Assembly (NCBI RefSeq): GCF_963666665.1
Contig: NZ_OY762999.1
Span: forward strand, 4,072,001-4,136,000
Direction of reading: 5' to 3'
Length of the DNA stretch: 64,000 nucleotides
Source: Maridesulfovibrio sp.
Lineage (GTDB): Bacteria; Desulfobacterota; Desulfovibrionia; Desulfovibrionales; Desulfovibrionaceae
Positions 16,856 to 25,599 of the stretch are shown piece by piece. The first letter of the stretch is position 1; the number at the start of each line of letters is the position of its first letter. Below the pieces are notes generated by a model. That model saw only the letters and a program-made list of their open reading frames with translations. It made no database searches and had not been told where the DNA came from. A program made the translations under genes and the position numbers.

Positions 16856-16920
16856 GACTTTTTTCTGGGGTCGAAGTTGTGATACTGTGGAAACGGAATA
16901 ATATTTTCGGGAGGTTCTGC

Positions 16921-17340
16921 ATGATAGATGAAGAATATGAAACCGGTTTTTTAGTAGTCAGTTGTTCGGGAGGATCAGGTTCAGGGCAGGCCGCGAACAG
17001 CCTTGCCGTAGAGTTGAATAGGAGCGGTTTTGCCAAAATGGTCTGCCTTGCGGGGATCGGTGCCGGCTTGGACGAGTTCATTGCGGAAGCAGGCAAGGTC
17101 CGTGATCTCATCGTGATAGATGGCTGTGAAAAGGGCTGTTCCCAGATTATGTTGAAAAAGATGGGGATAGAACCTGTACATACTTTTTGCCTCACTAAGA
17201 TGGGAGTCGGGTGCCCTGTTACTGAAGTTGACCCGGCAATGCTGGAAGAACTGCGTAAAAAAATAAAACTTTTGTTTGGGCAGCAACGAGCTGAATCCAA
17301 GTACGCTGTGTGTGGATGTGATACATGTGTTAGAGAATAA
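16921..17340 (+). CDS. DGC-domain (putative zinc-binding) protein
   Basis: A 139-aa cytoplasmic protein of the DGC family, named for the conserved Asp-Gly-Cys motif seen here as VIDGCEKGCSQ. Other conserved cysteines are in VVSCSGGSGSGQAANSLA, KMVCLAGIGAG, VGCPVTE and a C-terminal CGCDTC. Members are thought to bind metal or to be redox-active; no reaction is proven. ATG 16921 has GGGAGG upstream. The position after the ArsR/permease pair suggests a role in metal or metalloid handling. The terminator before it means that it has its own promoter. Confidence 0.82.
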   Translation: MIDEEYETGFLVVSCSGGSGSGQAANSLAVELNRSGFAKMVCLAGIGAGLDEFIAEAGKVRDLIVIDGCEKGCSQIMLKKMGIEPVHTFCLTKMGVGCPVTEVDPAMLEELRKKIKLLFGQQRAESKYAVCGCDTCVRE

Positions 17341-17395
17341 GGGTGCCATTTAACAAAAAAAATAATGGCTTATGAAGAATCAGTTGTTAATTGTA

Positions 17396-17420
17396 GGTTA
17401 AGTTCAGGCTTAACCTTTTT
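17396..17420 (+). terminator. rho-independent terminator after the DGC gene
   Basis: GGTTAAG (17396-17402) pairs with CTTAACC (17409-17415), followed by TTTTT. It lies just before the ribosome site of the next gene. Confidence 0.7.
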
Positions 17421-17443
17421 ATTGTCTATGGGGGAGTTCTTTT

Positions 17444-18682
17444 GTGAGTAGAGTTCTTGTTATAGAGCCAAGCAAGGCTACGGCCAAGTTTATCCGGGCA
17501 ACTCTATTGAAGGCCGGTTTTGAATGTGACCTTGCCTGCACTTATGATAGTGCGAAGGAATTGATTGCCGCAAACGAGTATTTTGTAGGGTTGAGCAGCA
17601 TGCTGCTTGATGATGCGGAGTACGGCATGGGAATAGACCTGTTGCTTGATAACAGGATTCCAGCCATTGCTGTGACTGCATCCATGGATGAAAAGGCTCT
17701 GGAGTCTCTGGCCAAGAAAAGTATTGTCGATTACGTACTTAAGAAGTCTGATCAGGCCGAATACATTTCCCGTATTGTCAGTCGTGTTTTCAAAAACCAG
17801 GGGATCAAAGTTCTGGTAGTTGATGATTCTTCCTCCGTACGAGACTGGATTTCAAGAATTCTCATGCGGCAGGGGCTGACAGTATTGCAGGCTGAAGATG
17901 GCCGCTCTGCTACAAAAGTTTTTTACAAAAACAATGATATCAAGCTGGTTTTGACAGATTATTACATGCCCGAAATGGATGGGCTTGAACTTACCGCGCA
18001 TCTGCGTTCCATTCGTTCCATGGATGAGCTTAGCATTATAGTGCTGTCATCAGATAGTAAATCACGCACTGCACCGCTTTTTCTTAAACAAGGAGCGAAT
18101 GATTTTATTCAGAAGACAGCCTCTGTTGAAGAGATTCTTTGCCGGGTAAACTCAAACCTTGAATTTATCGAACTTATTCAGGCCTCCCGTGATCGTGCTA
18201 ACAAGGATTATCTTACCGGATTGTGGAACAGGAGATATTTCTTTGAGCGTGGAACTCCCATTTATGAACAGGCTATGACCTTAGGAAGTGATCTTTGTGT
18301 GGTGATGCTTGATATCGATCATTTCAAAAAAATTAATGACACTTACGGTCATGATGCCGGAGATGAGGTTTTAAAGGAATTTTCATCTTTGCTGGCAGAA
18401 TATGTAGGTGATTCGGGATTGGTTTCAAGGTTTGGCGGAGAAGAATTTACGATTATTCTTGATGGAATTCAGGCTGATGAGCTTCTTGATTTCCTTGAAG
18501 ATTTTAGAGAACAGGTTGAGTGTTTTTCTGTGGATTTTAAGGGAGAAATTATAACATTTACTGTTTCAATTGGAGCCACTGCTAATATGGATGAATCCCT
18601 TACCGCAATGGTAAGCAGGGCTGATAACAGACTTTATGAGGCCAAAAAAACAGGGAGAAATAAAGTTCTGTGTGATTGGTAG
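17444..18682 (+). CDS. PleD-like response regulator REC-REC-GGDEF
   Basis: A 412-aa cytoplasmic diguanylate cyclase. The first receiver (about 3-118) is degenerate, with VGLSSMLLDD where the phospho-Asp normally sits. The second (about 123-240) is canonical (VLVVDDSSSVRDW, Asp in LVLTDYYMPEMDG). The GGDEF domain (about 250-410) has DYLTGLWNRRYF and active RFGGEEF. The layout is that of PleD. The start is GTG 17444 with GGGGGAG upstream. No kinase gene is adjacent. The next gene is a ComFB-family protein, and some members of that family have been reported to bind cyclic dinucleotides, so enzyme and receptor may be neighbours. Confidence 0.95.
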   Translation: MSRVLVIEPSKATAKFIRATLLKAGFECDLACTYDSAKELIAANEYFVGLSSMLLDDAEYGMGIDLLLDNRIPAIAVTASMDEKALESLAKKSIVDYVLKKSDQAEYISRIVSRVFKNQGIKVLVVDDSSSVRDWISRILMRQGLTVLQAEDGRSATKVFYKNNDIKLVLTDYYMPEMDGLELTAHLRSIRSMDELSIIVLSSDSKSRTAPLFLKQGANDFIQKTASVEEILCRVNSNLEFIELIQASRDRANKDYLTGLWNRRYFFERGTPIYEQAMTLGSDLCVVMLDIDHFKKINDTYGHDAGDEVLKEFSSLLAEYVGDSGLVSRFGGEEFTIILDGIQADELLDFLEDFREQVECFSVDFKGEIITFTVSIGATANMDESLTAMVSRADNRLYEAKKTGRNKVLCDW

Positions 18683-18708
18683 CATACTCAAAGTATATAC
18701 TTTAGATG

Positions 18709-18739
18709 ATCCGGTGCGGCTTTCGTACCGGATTTTTTT
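18709..18739 (+). terminator. rho-independent terminator after the REC-REC-GGDEF gene
   Basis: ATCCGGT pairs with ACCGGAT around a GC-capped loop, followed by seven T. Confidence 0.88.
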
Positions 18740-18840
18740 GTTTAGTGGATTTTAAAATTGGCTTTGAATAGCTCTTGTTGTGCGCTATAGTTTTAATAAT
18801 AAGTATTAACTGTGTAATAGTTTAAGCATAGGGGGAGACC

Positions 18841-19143
18841 ATGTTGCCAATGAAGGATTTCTTTACGAGCGATGAAATTGTTAATCTTGCTGAAGAGATA
18901 GTTTATAACGAGTTGCAAGCCTTTATCGAGCGGGCAGAAGTTGAGTTTTGTCAGTGTGATAAGTGCTTATTTGATATTGTTTGCGTGGTTTTAAATAAGC
19001 TTCCGAGCTTGTATTGCTCCAGTCTTGTGGACCGCACCTATCCCAGCGCTGAATTCAAGGCTGGATATGACAATTTAAAGTTGCTGGCTGCCGAGGAAAT
19101 TCCGCGGGCAATTGAGCAGATAAAAGGCAGGCTGCATCATTAG
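18841..19143 (+). CDS. ComFB-family (late competence) protein
   Basis: A 100-aa protein of the ComFB family. It shows IVNLAEEIVYNELQAF, the Cys-x-Cys-x2-Cys motif in EFCQCDKCLFDIVCVVLNKL and the following LPSLYCSS. These match the typical ComFB pattern of helix, CRC-x2-C-x2-D and A-LN-LPP-Y. ATG 18841 has GGGGGAG upstream. Cyanobacterial homologues have been described as cyclic dinucleotide receptors; whether this one binds cyclic di-GMP is inferred. It follows a diguanylate cyclase gene after a terminator, and precedes the RND efflux operon. Confidence 0.85.
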   Translation: MLPMKDFFTSDEIVNLAEEIVYNELQAFIERAEVEFCQCDKCLFDIVCVVLNKLPSLYCSSLVDRTYPSAEFKAGYDNLKLLAAEEIPRAIEQIKGRLHH

Positions 19144-19194
19144 TTTCTTAAGTGCAGTACATAATAATTTACTTTTTTTTGGAATAGTAATCGG

Positions 19195-19224
19195 TTAATG
19201 TCTCCTTACTTTTTTTGTTATAAT
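19195..19224 (+). promoter_or_regulatory. probable extended -10 promoter of the RND efflux operon
   Basis: TGTTATAAT (19216-19224) is a perfect extended -10 element 69 bases before the adaptor start codon. The -35 region is weak, as is usual for extended -10 promoters. Confidence 0.55.
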
Positions 19225-19292
19225 GCAATTGGGAGTCGGATTACTGTTTCAAGCGTGGTCCCTTTCTTTGAAATGCTACTTAGGGGGAATTT

Positions 19293-20468
19293 GTGAAATC
19301 TTTTTTTCGTGCGGCTGCTGAGTTGAAGGCATCCGTTGTTTTTCTCTTTGTCCTGTTGACCATGTCGGTTTTTCTGGGCGGATGTTTTGGTGATGAAAAA
19401 GACGACAAGGCAGCAGCCCAAGCCATGCCGGTCAAAGTGATCAAAGTTACGGAACACGAATTTCCTGTAATGGGAGAATACGTAGCTCAGATTCAAGCTT
19501 TGAAGACCGTGGACATCAAAGCCCGTGTTCAGGGACATATTAAAGAAAGGCTGTTCACCGAAGGTCAGCGGGTTGAGGAAGGTCAGCTCCTTTTTGTCAT
19601 TGATCCCCGGCCTTACAGCGAAGCTCTGAAAAAAGCAGAGGCTGAGCTTGCCAGTACTCAGGCAACCCTTGCCAAGGCTAAGAAGGACTATCAGCGGTTT
19701 AAGGCTCTTTTTGATCAAGGAGCGGTCAGCCGCGAAGAGTTTGATTCCAAGATTACCGACAAGCAGGTGCTTGAGGCTAACGTAAGTAACGCCAAGGCAC
19801 AGGTTGAGCAGGCTAATCTGGATTTGGGTTTTACCCAGATCAAGTCTCCCATGGATGGCATTATCGGCAGAACTCAGGTTGAACCGGGGACTCTGGTTGC
19901 CGCAGAGGCAACCGTTCTGGTTACTGTTTCTGCTGTCGATCCGGTTTATGTAAATTTCAGCATTCCTGAAAAAGAATATCTCGTTGCTGCTCGGGAAATG
20001 GAAATACGCAGAAAAGAAGGAAAGCCTGAAACGCCCACGAATCTCAGGATCATTCTGGCTGACGGCGGCTTCTACGATCACAACGGAACTTTTAACATGG
20101 CTGACCGTGCTGTGGATTCTTCAACCGGAACACTTGGAATCAGAGCTGAGTTTCCTAATCCGGAAAGGATTCTGCGTGATGGTCAGTATGCCAAGGTTGT
20201 GGTTTGCCTTAAGGAATACCCCAGCGCGTTGGTGGTCCCCACAAGGGCGTTGCTTGATGTTCAGGGACGTAAATCGTTATTGACCGTTTCTAACGGTACT
20301 GTTGTAGAAAAGCACATAACTGTTGATTATAGCGATGACCGCAACACCGTTGTCAAAACCGGAATCGAGTCCGGAACCTTGATCATTGCTGACGGCGTGA
20401 ACAAGATTCGTCCCGGAACTCCAGTTACCCCGCAAATCTCTCAAGACAGCTCTAAAATTGATAAATAG
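19293..20468 (+). CDS. RND efflux periplasmic adaptor (MexA/AcrA type)
   Basis: A 391-aa lipoprotein adaptor linking the inner-membrane pump to an outer-membrane channel. The signal peptide ends with the lipobox LGGC (Cys about residue 31). The biotinyl-lipoyl part carries VDIKARVQGHIKERLF and FTQIKSPMDGIIGRTQVEPG, around an alpha-helical hairpin (about 105-170) rich in Ala, Glu and Lys. The C-terminal beta-barrel and membrane-proximal domains have LRDGQYAKVVV. The start is GTG 19293 with GGGGGAA upstream. The pump gene follows after 60 bases containing a hairpin (20487-20506). No outer-membrane TolC-type gene follows, so that part must be encoded elsewhere. Confidence 0.96.
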   Translation: MKSFFRAAAELKASVVFLFVLLTMSVFLGGCFGDEKDDKAAAQAMPVKVIKVTEHEFPVMGEYVAQIQALKTVDIKARVQGHIKERLFTEGQRVEEGQLLFVIDPRPYSEALKKAEAELASTQATLAKAKKDYQRFKALFDQGAVSREEFDSKITDKQVLEANVSNAKAQVEQANLDLGFTQIKSPMDGIIGRTQVEPGTLVAAEATVLVTVSAVDPVYVNFSIPEKEYLVAAREMEIRRKEGKPETPTNLRIILADGGFYDHNGTFNMADRAVDSSTGTLGIRAEFPNPERILRDGQYAKVVVCLKEYPSALVVPTRALLDVQGRKSLLTVSNGTVVEKHITVDYSDDRNTVVKTGIESGTLIIADGVNKIRPGTPVTPQISQDSSKIDK

Positions 20469-20486
20469 TAACCCCATTCAATAAAT

Positions 20487-20506
20487 CTCCCCGCAATCGC
20501 GGGGAG
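20487..20506 (+). repeat. intergenic hairpin between RND adaptor and pump genes
   Basis: An 8-bp perfect stem, CTCCCCGC-AATC-GCGGGGAG, with no immediate T-run. It may set the adaptor:pump ratio by processing or partial attenuation. Confidence 0.6.
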
Positions 20507-20528
20507 ATAATTTTTCGCAGGAAGAACC

Positions 20529-23500
20529 ATGGTCAATTTCTTTATCGACAGACCCATTTTTTCGTCCGTTATCTCCATTATTATTACAATGGTGGGCTTG
20601 CTGAGTATTTTTACCCTGCCTATTGCCCAGTATCCTGAGATAGCCCCGCCTACGGTACAGATTGCGGCCCAGTACACCGGTGCCAGTGCGGATGTCGTGG
20701 AGCAGACTGTTGCGGCCCCCATTGAGGAACAGGTTAACGGTGCGCAGGACATGCTTTACATGAACTCCATCAGCTCCAACGACGGACGTATGGTGCTCAA
20801 CGTTACTTTTGATCTGGGACGTGATCTTGAACTGGCGACCGTTGATGTTCAGAACAGGGTCAGCCTTGCTACCCCCCAGCTGCCTTCGGAAGTAACCAAG
20901 TCCGGGGTAAGTGTTAAGAAGCAGTCTTCAAGCATGATCTGCGTAATTAGCCTCCTTTCACCGGAAGGAACATATGATTCTCTTTTTCTGAACAACTACG
21001 CCAAGATTAATCTGTTTGATGCCATTTCCCGTATCCCGGGAGTGGGTAGCGTTTCTCTGTTTGGAGATCAGGATTATGGTATGCGCATCTGGCTTGATCC
21101 TGATAAAATGGCCCGGCTGGCAATTACAGCGGATGATATCATAGCCGCAGTACAGGAGCAGAACTTACAGGCTCCTGCTGGTCAGGTTGGGCAGCCCCCG
21201 GCAGCTTCCGGCCAGCAGTTCCAGCTCTCTGTCAGGGTTAAGGGACGTCTCAGTGAACCGGAGGAATTCGGCAATATTATCGTTAAAGCCAACCCCGACG
21301 GCAGCACCGTACATATTCGTGACGTGGCACGTGTGGAAATGGGGTCAAAATCCTATTCTGCCTTCGGAAGACAGGGTGAAATTGATGCCGCAATGCTGCT
21401 GGTTTATCAGTTGCCCGGTGCAAATGCTCTGGATATTGTTGAAAACGTTCGTTCCACGATGAATGAGCTTTCCAAAGATTTCCCCACCGGGATGAAATAC
21501 GACATTCCTTATGACACCACCTTGTTCGTAACTGCATCTATTGATGAAGTTATGGATACACTTTACGAGGCTATGGCTCTCGTATTCGTAGTTGTCTTCA
21601 TTTTCCTGCAGAACCTGCGTGCTACCATCGTGCCCATGATTGCGGTGCCGGTTTCACTGGTCGGTACCTTTGCTTTCTTCCAAGTGCTGGGATTCTCCAT
21701 CAACACCTTGACCCTGTTCGGTATGGTTTTGGCCATCGGTATTGTTGTCGATGATGCTATCGTTGTGGTCGAGGCTGTACAATCCAAGATTGATGAGGAA
21801 GGAATGGACGCCAAGACTGCTACCAAGGAAGCCATGAAAGAGGTTTCCGGGCCGATTGTAGCGACCACTGCGGTTCTTATCGCCGTGTTCGTACCAGTGG
21901 CTTTTATGGGTGGTATTTCAGGACAGCTGTACAAGCAGTTCGCACTGACTCTCGCAGTGTCCGTTGCCATTTCGTCCATTAACGCGCTTACTTTTTCTCC
22001 GGCCATGTCTGCTTTGCTGCTGCGTCCGCAAAAGGATATGCGCGGTCCGTTGGGATGGTTCTTTAAAAAATTCAACAAATATTTCAGTAAAGTCACGTCT
22101 GGCTATACTTCCGGGGTCCGTCTGATTCTGCGCAAATCAATTGTTGCGCTGGGAATTTTCGGGGTTCTCATGTTTGGAACATATACCTTGTTCAAAACAG
22201 TGCCTACCGGCTTCGTTCCCAACGAGGATCAGGGCTATTTCATGATTAACGTTCAGCTTCCCGAGGGAGCCTCGCTTGAGCGTTCAGATGCGGTTGTTAA
22301 ACAGGTTGAGGATATTCTGAGAAATGAGCCGGGGGTGAAGACTTATTTTGCACTGGGCGGCTTTAACCTGATTACCGGTGCTTATTCGTCCTACACCTCG
22401 ACTCTGTTTGCTTCCCTTGATCCATGGGATGAGCGAAAGGATCCGCAACTGCATGTAAATGCCATTCTGCGAAAAGTTCAGCAGAAGGTCCTTGGAATTC
22501 AGGAGGCTGTGGTAATTTGCTTCAACCCGCCGCCAATTAACGGCATCGGTTCTACTGGCGGATTGCAGTTTGAACTGCAGGACCGTTCCGGCGGAACAGT
22601 TGAAGAGTTGGCGCAGGCTGCGCAGGATTATATGGCCGAGCTGCGCAAGCGTCCTGAACTTACCGGCGTGTTCTCCACTTTCAGTGCCAATGTACCACAG
22701 CTCTTTGTTGATGTTGACCGTGATAAGGTCCGCAAGCTTGGTATTCCGCTTAACGAAGTGTTCACAGCAATGCAGACTTTCCTTGGCGGATATTACATTA
22801 ACGATTTTAACAAGTACGGCAGGACCTATCGGGTTATGGCTCAGGCCGATTCCGAGTTCAGGACCAGTCCTGAGGATGTTTCCAAGTTTTATGTGCGCGG
22901 AAATACCGGAAAGATGATTCCTCTTTCCACTCTGTTGAACCAGAAGAAGATCTTCGGTCAGGAGTACATTCAGCGTTACAACTTATTCCGTGCTATTGAA
23001 ATCACAGCCTCCAACGCTCCCGGTTACAGTACAGGACAGGCCATGGCGGTAATGGAAAAAGTCGCCCGTGATACCCTGCCCAGAGGCTATGGTTTTGATT
23101 GGACCAACATCGCCTATCAGGAGAAGAAGTCCGGCGGCGAGATTATTGTAATCTTTGCGCTGGCAGTCATGATGGTCTTTCTCGTGCTTGCTGCGCAGTA
23201 TGAAAGCTGGATCATCCCGCTGGCGATTGTTTTTGCTGTACCGCTTGGTGTGTTCGGGGCCATATCCGGGCAGTTCCTGCGCGGGCTGGACAACAACGTA
23301 TATGCCCAGATCGGTTTGATCATGCTTGTCGGCCTTGCCGCGAAGAACGCAATTCTGATTGTTGAGTTCGCTAAGGCCAAGTATGAACAGGGAGCATCCC
23401 TTCTCGATGCAGCCGTGCAGGCAGCGCAATTACGTTTCCGGCCGATCCTGATGACTTCTTTTGCGTTTATCCTTGGTGTTGTACCGCTGGTAATAGCTCA

Positions 23501-23666
23501 GGGGGCCGGTTCTGCCAGCCGTCATGCTCTTGGTACTTCGGTCTTTGCGGGTATGATCGCAGCTACAATTCTCGGGGTGCTTTTTGTGCCGCTGTTCTAT
23601 GTGACATTGATTAAGATCCAGAACAGGAAGGGATCTGTCGAGAAGGCAGAATCTTCTGAAGAGTAG
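20529..23666 (+). CDS. RND multidrug efflux pump, HAE1 family (AcrB/MexB type)
   Basis: A 1045-aa inner-membrane proton-driven exporter, full length for the family. The N-terminus MVNFFIDRPIFSSVISIIIT is typical. The proton-relay pair appears in GIVVDDAIVVVEAV (Asp-Asp, helix 4) and the helix 10 Lys in AAKNAILIVEFAKAKYEQG. TM12 ends with ATILGVLFVPLFYV. The large periplasmic loops carry FVPNEDQGYFMINVQLPEGA. ATG 20529 has AGGAAG upstream. It is in an operon with the adaptor upstream. Substrate range cannot be read from the sequence. Confidence 0.97.
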   Translation: MVNFFIDRPIFSSVISIIITMVGLLSIFTLPIAQYPEIAPPTVQIAAQYTGASADVVEQTVAAPIEEQVNGAQDMLYMNSISSNDGRMVLNVTFDLGRDLELATVDVQNRVSLATPQLPSEVTKSGVSVKKQSSSMICVISLLSPEGTYDSLFLNNYAKINLFDAISRIPGVGSVSLFGDQDYGMRIWLDPDKMARLAITADDIIAAVQEQNLQAPAGQVGQPPAASGQQFQLSVRVKGRLSEPEEFGNIIVKANPDGSTVHIRDVARVEMGSKSYSAFGRQGEIDAAMLLVYQLPGANALDIVENVRSTMNELSKDFPTGMKYDIPYDTTLFVTASIDEVMDTLYEAMALVFVVVFIFLQNLRATIVPMIAVPVSLVGTFAFFQVLGFSINTLTLFGMVLAIGIVVDDAIVVVEAVQSKIDEEGMDAKTATKEAMKEVSGPIVATTAVLIAVFVPVAFMGGISGQLYKQFALTLAVSVAISSINALTFSPAMSALLLRPQKDMRGPLGWFFKKFNKYFSKVTSGYTSGVRLILRKSIVALGIFGVLMFGTYTLFKTVPTGFVPNEDQGYFMINVQLPEGASLERSDAVVKQVEDILRNEPGVKTYFALGGFNLITGAYSSYTSTLFASLDPWDERKDPQLHVNAILRKVQQKVLGIQEAVVICFNPPPINGIGSTGGLQFELQDRSGGTVEELAQAAQDYMAELRKRPELTGVFSTFSANVPQLFVDVDRDKVRKLGIPLNEVFTAMQTFLGGYYINDFNKYGRTYRVMAQADSEFRTSPEDVSKFYVRGNTGKMIPLSTLLNQKKIFGQEYIQRYNLFRAIEITASNAPGYSTGQAMAVMEKVARDTLPRGYGFDWTNIAYQEKKSGGEIIVIFALAVMMVFLVLAAQYESWIIPLAIVFAVPLGVFGAISGQFLRGLDNNVYAQIGLIMLVGLAAKNAILIVEFAKAKYEQGASLLDAAVQAAQLRFRPILMTSFAFILGVVPLVIAQGAGSASRHALGTSVFAGMIAATILGVLFVPLFYVTLIKIQNRKGSVEKAESSEE

Positions 23667-23688
23667 TTAATAATTCAAGCTTAAATAG

Positions 23689-23728
23689 AATGGGCCGCCG
23701 GAATGTTCCGGCGGCCCATTTTTTTTAG
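23689..23728 (+). terminator. strong bidirectional terminator after the RND pump gene
   Basis: A 15-bp perfect stem (23689-23703 with 23706-23720) is followed by eight T. It also serves the convergent PAP2 gene. Confidence 0.93.
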
Positions 23729-23739
23729 AATCATTAAAT

Positions 23740-24372
23740 TCAATTTTTAGCGTTTCTGTATAGGAAGTAATGCGTCCAGACTGCGCAGGTAATGCCGATG
23801 AAACATCCGAAAATTACATCTGAGGGATAATGCTTGCCCACAACAACCCGGCTGATTCCAATCAGCACGGCCAGAATGATAGGAATATATTTTTTGCGTG
23901 GCAGGACCAAGGCTATCGTCGTTGTTAATGAAAAGATGCGCAGGGTGTGTCCTGAAGGAAACGAGTTCTGAAGATATTTGCCGGAAAACCAAGTAAAACC
24001 GTAGGAACCGTCTTCAAAAAACATTGGCGGACGGCAGCGGCCGAAGAACCATTTAAGTTCGTCTCCGATAAGCATGGCGGTCATGGTTGATAAAGCTATC
24101 AGCAGCATAGTTCGGGACCTGTACTTGAGTCCATTAAGCATGGCGTCAATGCTTCCGCCCAGCAGGGCTAAAAAAGAAATGGTTTGGATTGCATGCTTGG
24201 AGGCAAGGTCGCTGAGCAGTTTGCCGAGGGTTATTGCAAACGTCCCTTTTAATGAATGGGCGGCTTCGGCTATGGGCAGGTCAAAAGATTGATAAAAGGG
24301 AATAATGAGCAGCAGTGTCACAAGTGCAGCAACTGCCGTGCAGAGGGACAACTTTTTGGAATTGTCAATCAT
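23740..24372 (-). CDS. PAP2-family membrane phosphatase
   Basis: A 210-aa inner-membrane protein with about five to six helices. The three phosphatase motifs are present: KWFFGRCRPP, then FPSGHT, then SRVVVGKHYPSDV with the catalytic His. Such enzymes dephosphorylate phosphatidic acid, undecaprenyl pyrophosphate or lipid A; the substrate cannot be chosen here. It lies 15 bases downstream of a sensor kinase gene on the same strand, so the two are probably co-transcribed. Confidence 0.9.
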   Translation of the reverse strand: MIDNSKKLSLCTAVAALVTLLLIIPFYQSFDLPIAEAAHSLKGTFAITLGKLLSDLASKHAIQTISFLALLGGSIDAMLNGLKYRSRTMLLIALSTMTAMLIGDELKWFFGRCRPPMFFEDGSYGFTWFSGKYLQNSFPSGHTLRIFSLTTTIALVLPRKKYIPIILAVLIGISRVVVGKHYPSDVIFGCFIGITCAVWTHYFLYRNAKN

Positions 24373-24387
24373 GGAAATCCTTCCTTA

Positions 24388-25575
24388 TTAATTCTGCAGA
24401 TTATTGGGACAAGGGTCAACCGCTGATGCTCCCGTTGAATGGCTGAGGGGAATTTCCACATAAAAATTGGTTCCGTCATCTTGTGATGAATCAAACCAGA
24501 CTCTTCCACGGAGGTAATTCTCAGTAAATATTTTTACACTGTATGTGCCCAGTCCTCTTCCTTTACCTTTCGTCGAGAAGGATTTTTGGAATATCTGGTG
24601 GGCATTCGTCATGGGAATAGTCCCCTTGTTGGAAACAGTGAACAGGGCGTGATTGTTTTTAGTCGTGGCCTTAATCCCGACAGTGCTGTTTGCCGGAGAA
24701 GCTTCAATGGCGTTTTTGACCAGATTTTCAATGATGCGGTAAAGGATTCGTTTGTCAGTTGTTAAAGCAAACTCTTCGGTTTCAGATTTTAAGGAGATGT
24801 TTTTGTCCTTTGTCATCTGGCTGCCGGTGTATAAAGCGCAGACTGAGTCAAGTACCTGCTTTACGATTACCGGTTCGTTGTTGACCTCGAGCTGTCTGGT
24901 CTCGGCGGATAGAAACAGCCTGTGGGCGTCAATTTCATTTGCCATAAAACGTGCCCGGTCCACAATCATCCCTGCCAGATCTCGTTGTTCGCTACTTTCG
25001 GAATCTTCTTTGAGTAATGTTCCGGCATTGACTATGCCGTTTACCGCATTCAGAAGGTCATGGAGAAAAACCCTTTCCATCATTTCCTTATGCATACTGT
25101 CTGAAATATCCGTCAAATGAACTATAAAAAATTGTTCTTCCCCGATTGTTAATGGGGATGCGTTAACCTTGAGCGTGTATGCCTTGACCTTGTCGTCCAC
25201 GTGTGACAGCAGCATACAGATCTCCTCAGCACTTTCTCCGGTCATTGCTGTTTGAATTGCTCGCAATGCTCCACATTGTACGCATGGTATCGACTCCCCG
25301 CACTTCTTCCCTTGTGCGTTGCAACATCGGAAAAGCTCACCTGGACGGCGTCCGAGAATTTTGTCTGTCCGTTTTTCTCCGGCAACTTCGGAAAGAGTGG
25401 GGTTATACAGAATGATTCTTCTGTCACTGTTAAGAATAAAGGCCGGGTTAGGTACGGAGTTTAGTAATTCCGCTGTAACGTCTTTTTTTATCCTCTCGTG
25501 TTGATCCAGAATGTCCGAGCTGCAAGGATTGTACTCCTCGGCCGGACTCTTCGGAGAGTATACGTCTTCACTCAT
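24388..25575 (-). CDS. PAS sensor histidine kinase with Cys cluster, soluble
   Basis: A 395-aa kinase with no clear membrane helix. A PAS domain (about 30-150) carries a cysteine cluster: FRCCNAQGKKCGES followed by PCVQCGA. The H-box is FLHDLLNAVNGI, lacking the usual Glu after His-Asp. The HATPase domain has NLVKNAIEASPA and the unusual box SFSTKGKGRGLGTYSVK. The same layout recurs in the kinase at 54180-55325, and the ATPase box also in the kinase at 52528-53430. The cluster may bind iron or zinc or sense redox; this is inferred. The PAP2 gene follows 15 bases later. No response regulator is adjacent. Confidence 0.88.
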   Translation of the reverse strand: MSEDVYSPKSPAEEYNPCSSDILDQHERIKKDVTAELLNSVPNPAFILNSDRRIILYNPTLSEVAGEKRTDKILGRRPGELFRCCNAQGKKCGESIPCVQCGALRAIQTAMTGESAEEICMLLSHVDDKVKAYTLKVNASPLTIGEEQFFIVHLTDISDSMHKEMMERVFLHDLLNAVNGIVNAGTLLKEDSESSEQRDLAGMIVDRARFMANEIDAHRLFLSAETRQLEVNNEPVIVKQVLDSVCALYTGSQMTKDKNISLKSETEEFALTTDKRILYRIIENLVKNAIEASPANSTVGIKATTKNNHALFTVSNKGTIPMTNAHQIFQKSFSTKGKGRGLGTYSVKIFTENYLRGRVWFDSSQDDGTNFYVEIPLSHSTGASAVDPCPNNLQN

Positions 25576-25599
25576 GCGATATCCCGTGGTTCTTTCGGA

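Noticed and set aside
16854..16886. Promoter of the DGC gene from TTGACT and GATACT
   Set aside because: The spacing of 21 bases is too long for a confident sigma-70 promoter.
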